Assembly: GCA_964411275.1 (NCBI GenBank)
Contig: CAYPKG010000003.1
Span: 50,680 to 114,679 of the forward strand
Length of the DNA: 64,000 bases
From: CAYPKG01 sp964411275
GTDB taxonomy: Bacteria > Bacillota > Clostridia > Christensenellales > CAG-138
Reading direction: 5' to 3'
Shown: piece by piece, positions 41,418 to 50,000 of the stretch
Layout of the letters: every line of letters starts with the position of its first letter
Position numbering within the stretch: the stretch's first letter is position 1
Program-made: the position numbers and the translations under genes
Notes under the pieces: model-generated
Told to the model about the DNA's origin: nothing
The model's database searches: none
What the model saw: only the letters and a program-made list of their open reading frames with translations

Positions 41418-41804
41418 TCATATTTTCAAGCGAACCAGCACCTTATTGGCGGCTGTGTTATACGCAAGCCCCTCCGCCAAATTGTTGACGATGGCAATCC
41501 CACGCCCCCGTTCCTGCTTAACGTTCAGCTCCTTGGCTATCTGGCAGGGATCAAAACCCTCCCCCGCGTCGCAGATCAAGGCATGCAGATGCCGCCCGTC
41601 GCAGCACAGGGAAATGGAGATCTCCACAGGAGACCGGCCATGCTCCAGCGCGTTGCAGCTAAGCTCCCTGAGAATGACCTTCAGGTCGAAATACGCGTCC
41701 TCCTCAAGGGGGGTTCTTTCCAGAACCCCGGCGATGGCATGCTCCACCGCCCCGCGCATGGACTCCATGTCGCTAAATATCTCCCGTACCATCCATTCCG
41801 CCAT
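41418..41804 (-). CDS. RsbW/SpoIIAB-like ATP-binding protein (intact kinase motifs)
   Basis: 128 residues from ATG 41804 with AGGTAA upstream. It has an N box RELSCNALEHG, a G1 box DAGEGFDP and a G2 box ERGRGIAIV, the full ATP-binding set of serine-kinase anti-sigma factors. Such proteins hold a sigma factor and phosphorylate the STAS antagonist. It is the last gene of the operon, after the sigma factor, whereas the usual anti-sigma position is taken by the degenerate protein at 42667-43050. Confidence 0.8.
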   Translation of the reverse strand: MAEWMVREIFSDMESMRGAVEHAIAGVLERTPLEEDAYFDLKVILRELSCNALEHGRSPVEISISLCCDGRHLHALICDAGEGFDPCQIAKELNVKQERGRGIAIVNNLAEGLAYNTAANKVLVRLKI

Positions 41805-41909
41805 AAAGTTTACCTGCTTTTTGTTGATAATAATTGATCCTTTTATTATAATCAACCAATCCGGCAAATATGAAACGGTTGGCGAGACCGCCGCAAAAGA
41901 AATACGCAA

Positions 41910-42665
41910 TCAGTCCCTGGTGAGATACTCCCGGAGCCGCCCCAGCACCTTTCGCTCCATTCGGGAAATGTACATCTGGGACACCCCCATGACCTGGGCA
42001 ATGGCCCGCTGGCTTTCCCCCTGGACAAACCGGCGCAGTAAAACCTCTTTTTCCCTTTCATTCAATAGTTCCATCGCTTTGTTCAGAAAATCCCTGTTTT
42101 CCACCAGCCCGTAGGCATTCTCCTCGACCCCCAACATTTCACCAAGCCTAGCGCCCTCCTCGCCGTCCCGGCCAGGCGCGTTTTCGTCCAGGGACAGCAC
42201 CCTTACGCTGTTTCTCGCTTCCAACAGCTCGTATACCTGCTCGATCGAAATGCCCATTTGCCTGGCGATATCGGCGGGCTTGGGAGGATGTCCCAATTGG
42301 ACGGTCAATTCCTCCTGGGCGTTGGCCAGTGATTTCAGCAATTCACCAGACCGCCTGGGCAGGCGAATGGGTCTGGTTTTATCCCGAAAGTAATTCTTGA
42401 TTTCTCCGATCACGGAAGGCATGGCAAAGCTCGTGAACTTAACACCCCGGCCGCAATCATAGCGCTCGAGTGCCCGCAGCAGCGCCAGCAGCGCTACCTG
42501 GTACAGGTCGTCGTAATCCACGCCCCGCCCCACAAATTTTTTTGCCGCGATTTGCGCGATGTAGGCATACTGCTCCACCAACGCGTTTCGAAGTTCAACG
42601 TCCCGCGTCCGGCAGTATTCGTCCATCATCGCTTCCGTCGTACGCGATCCCGCGACGGCCTCCAT
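41910..42665 (-). CDS. RNA polymerase sigma factor, SigB/SigF/SigG group
   Basis: 251 residues with region 2 (DDLYQVALLALLRALERYD, GVKFTSFAMPSVIGEIKNYFRD), region 3 (LTVQLGHPPKPADIARQMG) and region 4 (LNEREKEVLLRRF, RAIAQVMGVSQMYISRMER). This group drives general stress or forespore genes. The operon order STAS protein, ATP-binding protein, sigma factor is that of rsbV-rsbW-sigB and spoIIAA-AB-AC. A stress role seems more likely than sporulation because no other sporulation gene is near, but this is unproven. Confidence 0.9.
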   Translation of the reverse strand: MEAVAGSRTTEAMMDEYCRTRDVELRNALVEQYAYIAQIAAKKFVGRGVDYDDLYQVALLALLRALERYDCGRGVKFTSFAMPSVIGEIKNYFRDKTRPIRLPRRSGELLKSLANAQEELTVQLGHPPKPADIARQMGISIEQVYELLEARNSVRVLSLDENAPGRDGEEGARLGEMLGVEENAYGLVENRDFLNKAMELLNEREKEVLLRRFVQGESQRAIAQVMGVSQMYISRMERKVLGRLREYLTRD

Positions 42666-42666
42666 A

Positions 42667-43050
42667 TCAGCCCTCCCCCGGTAATGCCCGATACAGTTCG
42701 TATATCATCCGATGATCCTCGGTAATCAAATTCGCCTCGTCCAGCAGCGCAGAAAGAAGGTATTTGGAAAACAGCTGTTCCTCCGTCTCCGGCTTGCCGC
42801 CGTCCTCAGGGCAGGGCGCTAAAACCCGCACCCGCAGCCCCGCGTCCTCAAAAAATTCCAGGGTAAGCTCCCCGTCCTCCCCCGCCTGGGGCAGCAGCAG
42901 CAAACACGCCTCCGCAACGGCGGAGCGAATGTCCTCCACCGCCTCCACGTCAAACCCGGCAAGCCCCGCGAGAGACGCGCTCATCAGCCGGACCATCACC
43001 ATATACTGCGCCTTCGCAGGCAACGAAAGCCTTACCGCGTTATGCTTCAT
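42667..43050 (-). CDS. Degenerate RsbW/SpoIIAB-like protein
   Basis: 127 residues from ATG 43050 with GAGG upstream. It aligns in place and length with anti-sigma factors (VRLMSASLAGLAG, IRSAVAEAC), but the N box reads AVAEACLLLLPQ, lacking the Asn that holds magnesium. The glycine boxes are replaced (RVLAPCPEDG). It may bind the sigma factor without being able to phosphorylate the STAS partner. It overlaps the STAS gene by 11 bases and precedes the sigma gene by one base. Confidence 0.7.
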   Translation of the reverse strand: MKHNAVRLSLPAKAQYMVMVRLMSASLAGLAGFDVEAVEDIRSAVAEACLLLLPQAGEDGELTLEFFEDAGLRVRVLAPCPEDGGKPETEEQLFSKYLLSALLDEANLITEDHRMIYELYRALPGEG

Positions 43051-43363
43051 GGCCGTTTTCCTCAATGCCGAACAGTTTCGTAAGACCGGTGATCGCGAAA
43101 AGCTTTTGCACACGGGGGATCAACCCTAAAAGCCTTACGCCGCCGGCGCCCGCATCAGTCACCTGCTTGTTGAGCTTGACCAGCGCCCCCAAACCCATGC
43201 TGTCCACATAGGTTAAATTCCGGCAGTCGAATACGACGCTTCCCGTATGCTCCCCAAGCGCCCGCTCCATTAAGGACAGCAGCTTGGGCGCCTGGAACAC
43301 GTCCAGCTCCCCCGCGAGGCTGCCTTGCCAGCAGCCATCCACAAAATGCAGATTTTTGACCAT
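43040..43363 (-). CDS. STAS-domain anti-anti-sigma factor (RsbV/SpoIIAA-like)
   Basis: 107 residues from ATG 43363 with AAGGAGGA upstream. The STAS core VVFDCRNLTYVDSMGLGALV carries Ser55, the expected phosphorylation site. Unphosphorylated, it would free the sigma factor from its anti-sigma factor. It is the first gene of the partner-switching set and follows a zinc-ribbon gene by 29 bases. Confidence 0.88.
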   Translation of the reverse strand: MVKNLHFVDGCWQGSLAGELDVFQAPKLLSLMERALGEHTGSVVFDCRNLTYVDSMGLGALVKLNKQVTDAGAGGVRLLGLIPRVQKLFAITGLTKLFGIEENGHEA

Positions 43364-43392
43364 CGTCTCCTCCTTCAGGAATATTGCACAGG

Positions 43393-43848
43393 TTACTGCT
43401 TCAGGCGCAAGCCGCACTGGGGGCAATACGCCTCCTTAGACGATACCTGAAAGCCGCAATTGCGACAGGGCAATATGGCTTGCGCTTCCGGGACTTCCAT
43501 CAGCCGGCCGCCGCATTTGCTGCAGAATTCATCCTTAAGGCCGATTACCGTATCGCAAAACTCACAGTACCGAAGCCCCTTATTGGCAAGCACCCGCTCG
43601 TCCCTGATGCGAATTTCCCGCTCGCAGTCGATCATCTTCTGGATGCTATCATAAAACTCCGCGTTGCGGTCATCGCGATGCGCTTGAAAATAGGCCTGTC
43701 CCAGCTCCAGCTGCAGGTTTTCAAGCTCCTCCTGCAGGTTGTTGATTTCCGTATTCAAGCGGGCATTTTCCACCATTTCACCGGATTTTTCAGAAACGCT
43801 TTTGACCAGGTTTTGCATCCTCGCCCCAAGGCCGGTCTTTTGTTCCAT
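43393..43848 (-). CDS. Coiled-coil protein with C-terminal zinc ribbons
   Basis: 151 residues; ATG 43848 is favoured because GGAGG is seven bases upstream, while ATG 43854 is too close. A helical coiled-coil part (about 20-90) is followed by two zinc-ribbon modules with four CxxC pairs (YCEFC, FCSKCG, CRNCG, YCPQCG). Such proteins often sit at the membrane face or bind nucleic acids. It may be the first gene of the sigma-factor operon and could act as a sensor, but this is only from position. Confidence 0.65.
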   Translation of the reverse strand: MEQKTGLGARMQNLVKSVSEKSGEMVENARLNTEINNLQEELENLQLELGQAYFQAHRDDRNAEFYDSIQKMIDCEREIRIRDERVLANKGLRYCEFCDTVIGLKDEFCSKCGGRLMEVPEAQAILPCRNCGFQVSSKEAYCPQCGLRLKQ

Positions 43849-43942
43849 TTTCATTCCTCCATGCGGCAGTATCCGTAAGGTAAGTTCCCTCACCCAAATA
43901 GTATAACATAGAAATTATGGCAAGAATACGAATTTTAACCTG

Positions 43943-44875
43943 TTAGATAAATTGCGCGATGTAATCGCGAAGATTGCCGTACGCCATGCGGTACAGCTCC
44001 CCGTGGGAAAACCCGGCGGCGGACAGCGCCTGCAACAGCCGGGGCATATGCCCAGGGTGATATAGGTCCGTGGGATACTCATTCATCCCGTCGAAGTCCG
44101 AGCCGATGGCGCAGCACGCCACGCCGCCCACCTTCGCCATATGCTCCACATGCCGGACAATATCGGCGATGCTCGCACCGCCCCAGTCCGTCAGCTGCTT
44201 CGGATAGAAATTCACGCCGATCACTCCGCCGCGCCTGGAAATCTCTAAAATGAGGTCGTCCGGCAGCGCCCTTGGGGTATTGCAAAGCGCCCGGCAATTG
44301 GAGTGGGACGCGAAGGGCGCTGTGCCGCTTAAGCGTAACACTTCCTCGATCCCCGCATCGTTTAAATGGGAAACGTCCACAGCCATACCGATGCGGGCCA
44401 TTTCCGCCACTGCCTCCCGGCCAAGGCCCGTTAACCCCCGGCCGTTTTTTTTCATGGCGGCCTGGGCAAGCTCGTTGTTGTGGTTCCACGTGAGCGTCAT
44501 CGCCCGCACGCCAAGGCGGTGCAGCATGCGCAACACCGAGAGGCTGCCTTCGATGGCCTCCCCTCCTTCCACCGTCAGGACGGTAGCGATCCGGGTATCC
44601 GCCGCCGGGTCATACGCCTTGGTAAACGCCGTGAAATCCGCGGGATTGTCCTCCAGCATGCGGTAGTACGCGTCGATCATCATCAGGCATTGCTGCAGGT
44701 ATGGCGTGCGCAGCGACCGATCGATCCACGCGGCGAAAAATTGCAGCTTTACGCCGCCCTCCCGAAGATACGGAAGGGCAATCGCCTGGTTTTTTTCCGG
44801 CTCCCGTACATGTTGCCCATAATTCACAATGCTGTAGAGAAAATCGCAATGCCCATCGGCTATCGGAAAATTCAT
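43943..44875 (-). CDS. Membrane-dipeptidase-like metallopeptidase (M19)
   Basis: 310 residues. The metal ligands are in place: DGHCD near the start, Glu in TVEGGEAIEG, His in VDVSHLND and in ASHSNCRA, and Asp in IGSDFDG. M19 enzymes cut dipeptides, including D-amino acid or beta-lactam-like ones. No signal peptide is visible, so it acts in the cytoplasm. It stands alone on the minus strand; the next gene upstream is rny, separated by a terminator. Confidence 0.9.
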   Translation of the reverse strand: MNFPIADGHCDFLYSIVNYGQHVREPEKNQAIALPYLREGGVKLQFFAAWIDRSLRTPYLQQCLMMIDAYYRMLEDNPADFTAFTKAYDPAADTRIATVLTVEGGEAIEGSLSVLRMLHRLGVRAMTLTWNHNNELAQAAMKKNGRGLTGLGREAVAEMARIGMAVDVSHLNDAGIEEVLRLSGTAPFASHSNCRALCNTPRALPDDLILEISRRGGVIGVNFYPKQLTDWGGASIADIVRHVEHMAKVGGVACCAIGSDFDGMNEYPTDLYHPGHMPRLLQALSAAGFSHGELYRMAYGNLRDYIAQFI

Positions 44876-45014
44876 GCCTATTGTTTTACTCCAACCTTTT
44901 TCTAAAAAGGATATGCATCAGAATATCCTTCATGTCAAAAAACCGCCCCCGCTACCCAGTTTACGCTTTTTGAATTTTCGACTGGGTTCGACGGCCATCC
45001 CAACATATCATGGT

Positions 45015-45084
45015 AAAAGGGGCTGTAGCGCTAAGTGCATACAAAGCATAATTATTCACGCACTCAATGCTATAGCCCCTTTTT
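45015..45084 (-). terminator. Terminator of rny
   Basis: On the minus strand AAAAGGGGCTATAGC pairs with GCTACAGCCCCTTTT over a loop of about 39 bases, ending in T bases. It begins 12 bases after the rny stop. Confidence 0.65.
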
Positions 45085-45096
45085 CTTTAACAAAAT

Positions 45097-46635
45097 TTAT
45101 TTCGCGTAATCCACCGTGCGGGTTTCCCTGATCACATTGACCTTGATCTGGCCGGGGTACTCCAGCTCAGACTCGATCCGCTTGGCGATGTCCTTGGCAA
45201 TGATGATTGTGTCCGCGTCGTTCACCATCTCCGGCTTTACGATGATGCGCACCTCGCGCCCAGCCTGGATAGCGAAGGAAGTGTCCACGCCCTCGAAGGA
45301 ATTGGCGATCTCTTCCAGCTTTTCAAGCCGCTTGATGTAGCTTTCCAGGGTTTCACGCCGCGCGCCGGGCCGGGCCGCCGAAATGGCGTCCGCCGCCTGC
45401 ACCAGCACCGCTTCCACCGTCTGAGGATCCACATCCCCGTGGTGGGCCATGATCGCATGCACCACCTGGTTGTTTTCCCGGTATTTTTTCGCCGCGTCCG
45501 CGCCGATCTGGATATGGGGGCCTTCCACCTCGTGGTCGATGGCCTTGCCGATGTCATGGAGAAGTCCCGCGCGCTTGGCCAAAGCCACGTTTGCGCCCAG
45601 CTCCGCCGCCATGATCCCCGCCAGGTGCGACACCTCGATGGAGTGCTTGAGCACATTCTGGCCATAGCTGGTGCGGAACCGCAACCGGCCCAGCATCTTC
45701 ACGAGCTCATGATGCAGGCCGTGCACACCCACCTCCAGCACCGCGGTTTCCCCCGCGTCCCTGATCTGGTTGTCCACTTCCTTGCGCGCTTTTTCCACCA
45801 TTTCCTCGATGCGCGCCGGGTGAATGCGCCCGTCCAGTATCAATTTTTCAAGGGCGATACGCGCCACCTCGCGCCTGACCGGATCGAACCCGGAGAGGAT
45901 GACCGCCTCCGGCGTATCGTCGATGATCAGCTCCACGCCAGTGGCTGTTTCCAGGGCGCGGATGTTCCGGCCCTCGCGGCCGATGATCCGGCCCTTCATC
46001 TCGTCGTTGGGCAGCGCCACCACGCTGACCGTTGTTTCCGCCACGTGATCCGCGGCGCAGCGCTGGATGGCCAGGGACACGATATTGCGCGCCCGCTTGT
46101 CTGCCTCTTCCTTGGCTTTTGCCTCGATGTCGCGCACCAAGAGCGCAGCCTCATGCCGCGCGTCCCGCTCCACGCTCTCCAATAAAATCTCCTTGGCCGC
46201 CTCCATGGACAGGCCGGAAATTGTTTCAAGCTCTCTCAATTGCCTTGCGTGCAGTTCGCTGATGGACGCTTCCAATTGGTCAATTTCCTGCTGGCGGGTA
46301 GTGATCTGCTTTTCCCGCAGCTCCATATTGTCCATCTTCTTGTCCAGCGTTTCCTCACGCTGCAACAAACGCCGCTCGGACCTTTGCAATTCGTTTCTGC
46401 GATCCCGCAGTTCCTTCTCGCTGTCGTTTCGAATTCTTATGACTTCTTCTTTGGCCTCGAGTACCTTCTCTTTGCGAATGTCCTCCGCCCGCTTCTGGGC
46501 GTCTTCCAGCATCCGTTTGACCGCTTCTTCCGCTTTTGCCGTTTTCGCTTCCGCTATATTGCGCCTGTAAAAGTATCCGCCCACAAAACACAAGCCGCAC
46601 GCCACTGCGGCTATGGCAATCCAAATATATTGCAC
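45097..46635 (-). CDS. rny: Ribonuclease Y
   Basis: 512 residues, starting at GTG 46635 with GGAGG six bases upstream. An N-terminal membrane helix, a long coiled coil (about 25-200), a KH domain (GRIIGREGRNIRALE) and an HD domain (LLHDIGKAIDHE) are present in that order. RNase Y is the membrane-bound endonuclease that starts mRNA decay in Firmicutes. It has its own promoter and a long 5' leader of about 145 bases. Confidence 0.97.
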   Translation of the reverse strand: MQYIWIAIAAVACGLCFVGGYFYRRNIAEAKTAKAEEAVKRMLEDAQKRAEDIRKEKVLEAKEEVIRIRNDSEKELRDRRNELQRSERRLLQREETLDKKMDNMELREKQITTRQQEIDQLEASISELHARQLRELETISGLSMEAAKEILLESVERDARHEAALLVRDIEAKAKEEADKRARNIVSLAIQRCAADHVAETTVSVVALPNDEMKGRIIGREGRNIRALETATGVELIIDDTPEAVILSGFDPVRREVARIALEKLILDGRIHPARIEEMVEKARKEVDNQIRDAGETAVLEVGVHGLHHELVKMLGRLRFRTSYGQNVLKHSIEVSHLAGIMAAELGANVALAKRAGLLHDIGKAIDHEVEGPHIQIGADAAKKYRENNQVVHAIMAHHGDVDPQTVEAVLVQAADAISAARPGARRETLESYIKRLEKLEEIANSFEGVDTSFAIQAGREVRIIVKPEMVNDADTIIIAKDIAKRIESELEYPGQIKVNVIRETRTVDYAK

Positions 46636-46785
46636 GGTTTACCTCCAAATATATATAAACTTCCCCGCATCATCGGCGCGGGAAGAGCTAAATTGTAACC
46701 GGGCATATCCCGGCCTGCATTCCAGAAACGCGCCTGCAAATAGCCCGGCACGTGAAGCCACCAGTCTGCATAATAACTCAATCTG

Positions 46786-46814
46786 ATTGTAAACGCTTTA
46801 TATGCAAAAGTCAA
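46786..46814 (-). promoter_or_regulatory. Sigma-A promoter of rny
   Basis: On the minus strand TTGACT (46814-46809), 17 bases and TACAAT (46791-46786). The start would leave a leader of about 145 bases before the GTG. Confidence 0.8.
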
Positions 46815-46824
46815 GAGAACGTAA

Positions 46825-46863
46825 CAGGGGAAGACCAGGGCTTTTCGCCCTGATCTCCCCCTT
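46825..46863 (-). terminator. Hairpin after the DUF4153-like gene
   Basis: GGGGGAGATCAGGGC pairs with GCCCTGGTCTTCCCC around GAAAA on the minus strand, 25 bases after the stop at 46888. It has a strong stem but a poor T run. Confidence 0.55.
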
Positions 46864-46887
46864 AAAAAAGCCTGTGATACGCTGCTT

Positions 46888-48165
46888 TTATGAGAACAAT
46901 CCCGTCAGATCCACCATATTGAGCACCACATACCAGGCACACAGCCCATAGGCGCACAGCCGCAGCAGCGGAATTTTTCTTTCCCTTAGCAGCCGCGCCG
47001 CACATAATCCGGTCACTGCCGTTACATACAGCAGCAGCCACACCACCATCACCCGCCGAAGCGTCAGGCCATACGCAGCGATATACATGCCAATCCTGGT
47101 AAACGCAGAGGCGATGATCACGAGGTTCGCAAAAAGTATTCCCAGGATCAGCCATTTTACTGGCGCTTCTTGGGCCCGCGTCCGGCCAAGGCATACGCAA
47201 AACGCGGTGAGATTGATGCCGCTGACATAGATCAGCTGCCCAAATCCCTCGTGGGCGTACTCCGCATAGGTCAGGCCCTCCGGCAGGCCCGCGCCGCCAA
47301 ACAGATACACAAACTGCACATAGGTAAACAGGGCATACACCACAAGCAACGCCCCCAGCACGATGGACGGGGCAGTTGGCTCCCATGGGTTTCGTGCCCG
47401 CTCATCCGCTAAAATAGGAGAGCGGACATCCCATATGTGATAATGCAGGAAGCTGTAAAAGAGCATGGCGCACACCAAAGTCAGAATCATCTTTGGGATG
47501 AATGTTCCCAGCCGCAATTCCCGAAACCAGCCCGTGAGCAGCCCGGCAAACACCGCGTCCGCCCGGGAAAGCAAGGAGCCTGCCGCCAGCACCACGGGAA
47601 CCGCCACAAGAAGGCCGATCCATATCCCCCTGCGCTTTGCATCCTTTGCGCCAAACAAGCTGGCAATGGCCCTGAAAAAGGCGGAAACCCGGATGAATGG
47701 CTCGATCACGAACCCGTGGAGCACCAGCAGCGCATATCCCTGGGCCTCCCGCTCCTTTGGAAGCGCGAAGGTAACCGTCTGGGCGTGCAGCATCAAAAGC
47801 CCGGGGATCGCCAGATTGTTCAGGATGAACAGCGTATAATCCGCCTTCTCCACGGTTTTCCCAACGCTGCCGAAGTAATATTGCAAGACGTTCAGCACGC
47901 ACAGCGCCGCCGCGCTGCAGGCGAATATCAGCGTCATCCGCCGGGCTTTAATTTTTTCCCGGTTAAACAGGAAAAACAGCAGGAGATAGATCAGCCAGAA
48001 CCCGTTGTAACCATAGGTGAAACCTGGCATAATAAGGCGGCTATCCCAGCAGGTCCAGGTAAACACCACCCCAAGGAGCACCGTTCCAAGCAGCAGCCAG
48101 CGATGGGCCGCAAGCACAGGCGCGGGTTCTTCTTTGGGGATTTTTTCTACATATTCCTCGTTCAT
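46888..48165 (-). CDS. Multi-pass membrane protein, DUF4153/DUF4173-like
   Basis: 425 residues with about eleven hydrophobic helices. The middle part with WTCWDSRLIMPGFTYG, LHGFVIEPFIRV and the later TAYAEYAHEGF-like segment (TYAEYAHEGFGQLIY) matches the DUF4153/DUF4173 membrane family, whose function is unknown. It overlaps the small XRE regulator gene by four bases, so the regulator and this protein are made together. Confidence 0.75.
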   Translation of the reverse strand: MNEEYVEKIPKEEPAPVLAAHRWLLLGTVLLGVVFTWTCWDSRLIMPGFTYGYNGFWLIYLLLFFLFNREKIKARRMTLIFACSAAALCVLNVLQYYFGSVGKTVEKADYTLFILNNLAIPGLLMLHAQTVTFALPKEREAQGYALLVLHGFVIEPFIRVSAFFRAIASLFGAKDAKRRGIWIGLLVAVPVVLAAGSLLSRADAVFAGLLTGWFRELRLGTFIPKMILTLVCAMLFYSFLHYHIWDVRSPILADERARNPWEPTAPSIVLGALLVVYALFTYVQFVYLFGGAGLPEGLTYAEYAHEGFGQLIYVSGINLTAFCVCLGRTRAQEAPVKWLILGILFANLVIIASAFTRIGMYIAAYGLTLRRVMVVWLLLYVTAVTGLCAARLLRERKIPLLRLCAYGLCAWYVVLNMVDLTGLFS

Positions 48166-48371
48166 GCTTCATCCTCCACATATTCAAGAATGTCCCCCGG
48201 CTGGCATCCCAGTGCCTTGCAAGCCGCGTCCAATGTGGAAAACCGGACGGCCTTGCCCTTGTTGTTTTTTAATATCGACAGGTTGGCCAATGTAATATCC
48301 ATTTTCTGCGCCAACTCCGACAACCCCATTTTTCTTTGTGCCATCACAACATCCAAATTGACCCTGATCAT
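48162..48371 (-). CDS. Small XRE-type transcriptional regulator
   Basis: 69 residues, almost all one helix-turn-helix domain (MGLSELAQKMDITLANLSILKN style). The type, with the sequence SILKNNKGKAVRFSTL, usually sits beside a DUF2975 membrane protein, as it does here (48387-48839). The start is 15 bases after that gene's stop. It probably regulates its own operon. Confidence 0.88.
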   Translation of the reverse strand: MIRVNLDVVMAQRKMGLSELAQKMDITLANLSILKNNKGKAVRFSTLDAACKALGCQPGDILEYVEDEA

Positions 48372-48386
48372 TTCCCAGCCCCCTTT

Positions 48387-48839
48387 CTAAATGGTCAGGG
48401 CGTTTTCCTCCCGGTATTCCACTGCCTTGGCGAATACGCCCCGCAGTACCAGGGAAAACAGCCCGCACATGCAAGCGGCTGCCGCAATGCCGTAGAGCAT
48501 GGGCCGGGGATACAGCAAAGCCGAAACGCATAAAAATCCGCCCATGACCAGGGCAGCGATGCCCATACGCCGCAGCCGCGCCACGTTGCGCGGGATAAAT
48601 GGATCCCCCGAAAGGCTGTTCATCATGAGAATAAGCGTGTACAAGATGTAGTCCACCAGCCCCGTGGCGATCAGCCAGCTTACAAGGGTCAGATAATACC
48701 TTGCGCCGCCCTCCGGGGCGAAATCCGGCAGCAGCAACACCACCGGCATCGTCCAGGGAAGGCTTGCGAAAAACACCATCCCCACCCCCAGGCAAACATA
48801 CAGCAATCCCTTTGTGATCCGGTTCAGCCCGTCTTTCAT
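48387..48839 (-). CDS. DUF2975-family membrane protein
   Basis: 150 residues with four hydrophobic helices and the conserved segment SGDPFIPRNVARLRRMG between helices 2 and 3. DUF2975 proteins pair with a small XRE regulator. It is the first gene of a three-gene operon. The upstream 190 bases, shared with the zinc-ribbon gene on the plus strand, are AT-rich and hold short inverted repeats (ATTGATTATCAAT). Confidence 0.8.
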   Translation of the reverse strand: MKDGLNRITKGLLYVCLGVGMVFFASLPWTMPVVLLLPDFAPEGGARYYLTLVSWLIATGLVDYILYTLILMMNSLSGDPFIPRNVARLRRMGIAALVMGGFLCVSALLYPRPMLYGIAAAACMCGLFSLVLRGVFAKAVEYREENALTI

Positions 48840-49036
48840 GCCAATCCTCCTTCAACCCAGGTCTTGCAAAACAGTATAGCATGGTAATTATTGAATTTCA
48901 ATCTATTTTTATTGATTATCAATAAATTTCTATGGATTACCAGGAGATAACAGGAAAGTTATTTCCTAAAAAAGTTAACGGTTTGGTAATTTCCCTTATG
49001 ATATAATATGATTATATTTAGAAGGAGGCCCCGAAA

Positions 49037-49444
49037 ATGAAAAGTATAAAGCCCGGCCGGGGGCCGTCCGCCATAGGGGTGTGGGGTTCGGTGATCGCCA
49101 TCGTATTCGGCATTATTTGGACCGTCGCTGTCTCTGGCTCCGGCGCACCGGGATTTTTCCCTCTGTTCGGCGTGTTATTTATCATTACAGGCATCATAAA
49201 CGGCATCTACAATTACAAAAACGCCACTGGCAAAAACCGGTATTCTGCCTTTGACATCACGGACGAAGGGGAAGAACCGGACCCCTTCGCCATCCGGGTG
49301 GAGCAGCGTTACCGCGACGGTGCCCCAGGGGATTTTACCGCCTCCGGGCCAAGAACCACACAAACCCGCTTCTGCCCCTATTGCGGCGCGGGCCTCCAGG
49401 AGGATTTCCAGTTTTGCCCCAAATGTGGCAGGCAGCTACCCTGA
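49037..49444 (+). CDS. Membrane protein with C-terminal zinc ribbon
   Basis: 135 residues. Two hydrophobic helices (about 13-32 and 37-55) are followed by a charged linker and one zinc ribbon (FCPYCGAG, FCPKCG). GAAGGAGG precedes the ATG, and TATAAT at 49002-49007 is a likely -10 element. The function is unknown. It is divergent from the DUF2975 operon. Confidence 0.7.
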   Translation: MKSIKPGRGPSAIGVWGSVIAIVFGIIWTVAVSGSGAPGFFPLFGVLFIITGIINGIYNYKNATGKNRYSAFDITDEGEEPDPFAIRVEQRYRDGAPGDFTASGPRTTQTRFCPYCGAGLQEDFQFCPKCGRQLP

Positions 49445-49510
49445 TCCACATTAGAAAATCACAAAAAAAGCGGCGTTTGCATACAGTGTCCATGATTGGA
49501 GTTGATGCAA

Positions 49511-49999
49511 ATGCCGCATTTTTCTATTCTGTCCCCAGACAGTGACAAGCCGGATGCCAGGGCGCACATCGTTGGAAGCGCCGGCCACCCCGCCATTGGC
49601 GGTACGGTGGATTTTTACAGCCAGTTTCCCGGAACCGTGGTCATCGCCACCCTGTGGGGCCTGCCGTTCGACCATGAAGCATGCGCACAAAACATCCTGG
49701 GCATGCACATCCACAGCGGGACCGCCTGCGGCGGCAAAAGCGGGGCTGAGCCGTTTTCACAAGCCGGCGGCCATTTCAATCCCCGAGACTGCCCGCACCC
49801 GGCCCACGCAGGGGATCTGCCGCCGCTGTTTTCCTGCCGGGGGTTTGCCTGGACGGCGGTGTATACCGAGGGGTTTACCGTAGACCAGGTCATGAACCGC
49901 ACCGTCATCATCCACAGCCGCAGAGACGATTTTACCAGCCAGCCCGCTGGCGACGCAGGGGAACGCATTGGCTGTGGCATCATCGCGAAGGTGCTGTAA
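49511..49999 (+). CDS. Cu/Zn superoxide dismutase-like protein without signal peptide
   Basis: 162 residues. ATG 49511 lies nine bases after GGAG; ATG 49505 is a close alternative. Metal ligands match Cu/Zn SOD: HIH in GMHIHSG, His in GGHFNP, HPAHAGD for zinc, and His in TVIIHSRRDDF. Two cysteines (TACGG and RIGCGI) can form the usual disulfide. Bacterial SodC proteins are normally secreted; this one starts directly with the beta-barrel, so it would be cytosolic. It converges on the next gene with one base between. Confidence 0.85.
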   Translation: MPHFSILSPDSDKPDARAHIVGSAGHPAIGGTVDFYSQFPGTVVIATLWGLPFDHEACAQNILGMHIHSGTACGGKSGAEPFSQAGGHFNPRDCPHPAHAGDLPPLFSCRGFAWTAVYTEGFTVDQVMNRTVIIHSRRDDFTSQPAGDAGERIGCGIIAKVL

Positions 50000-50000
50000 T

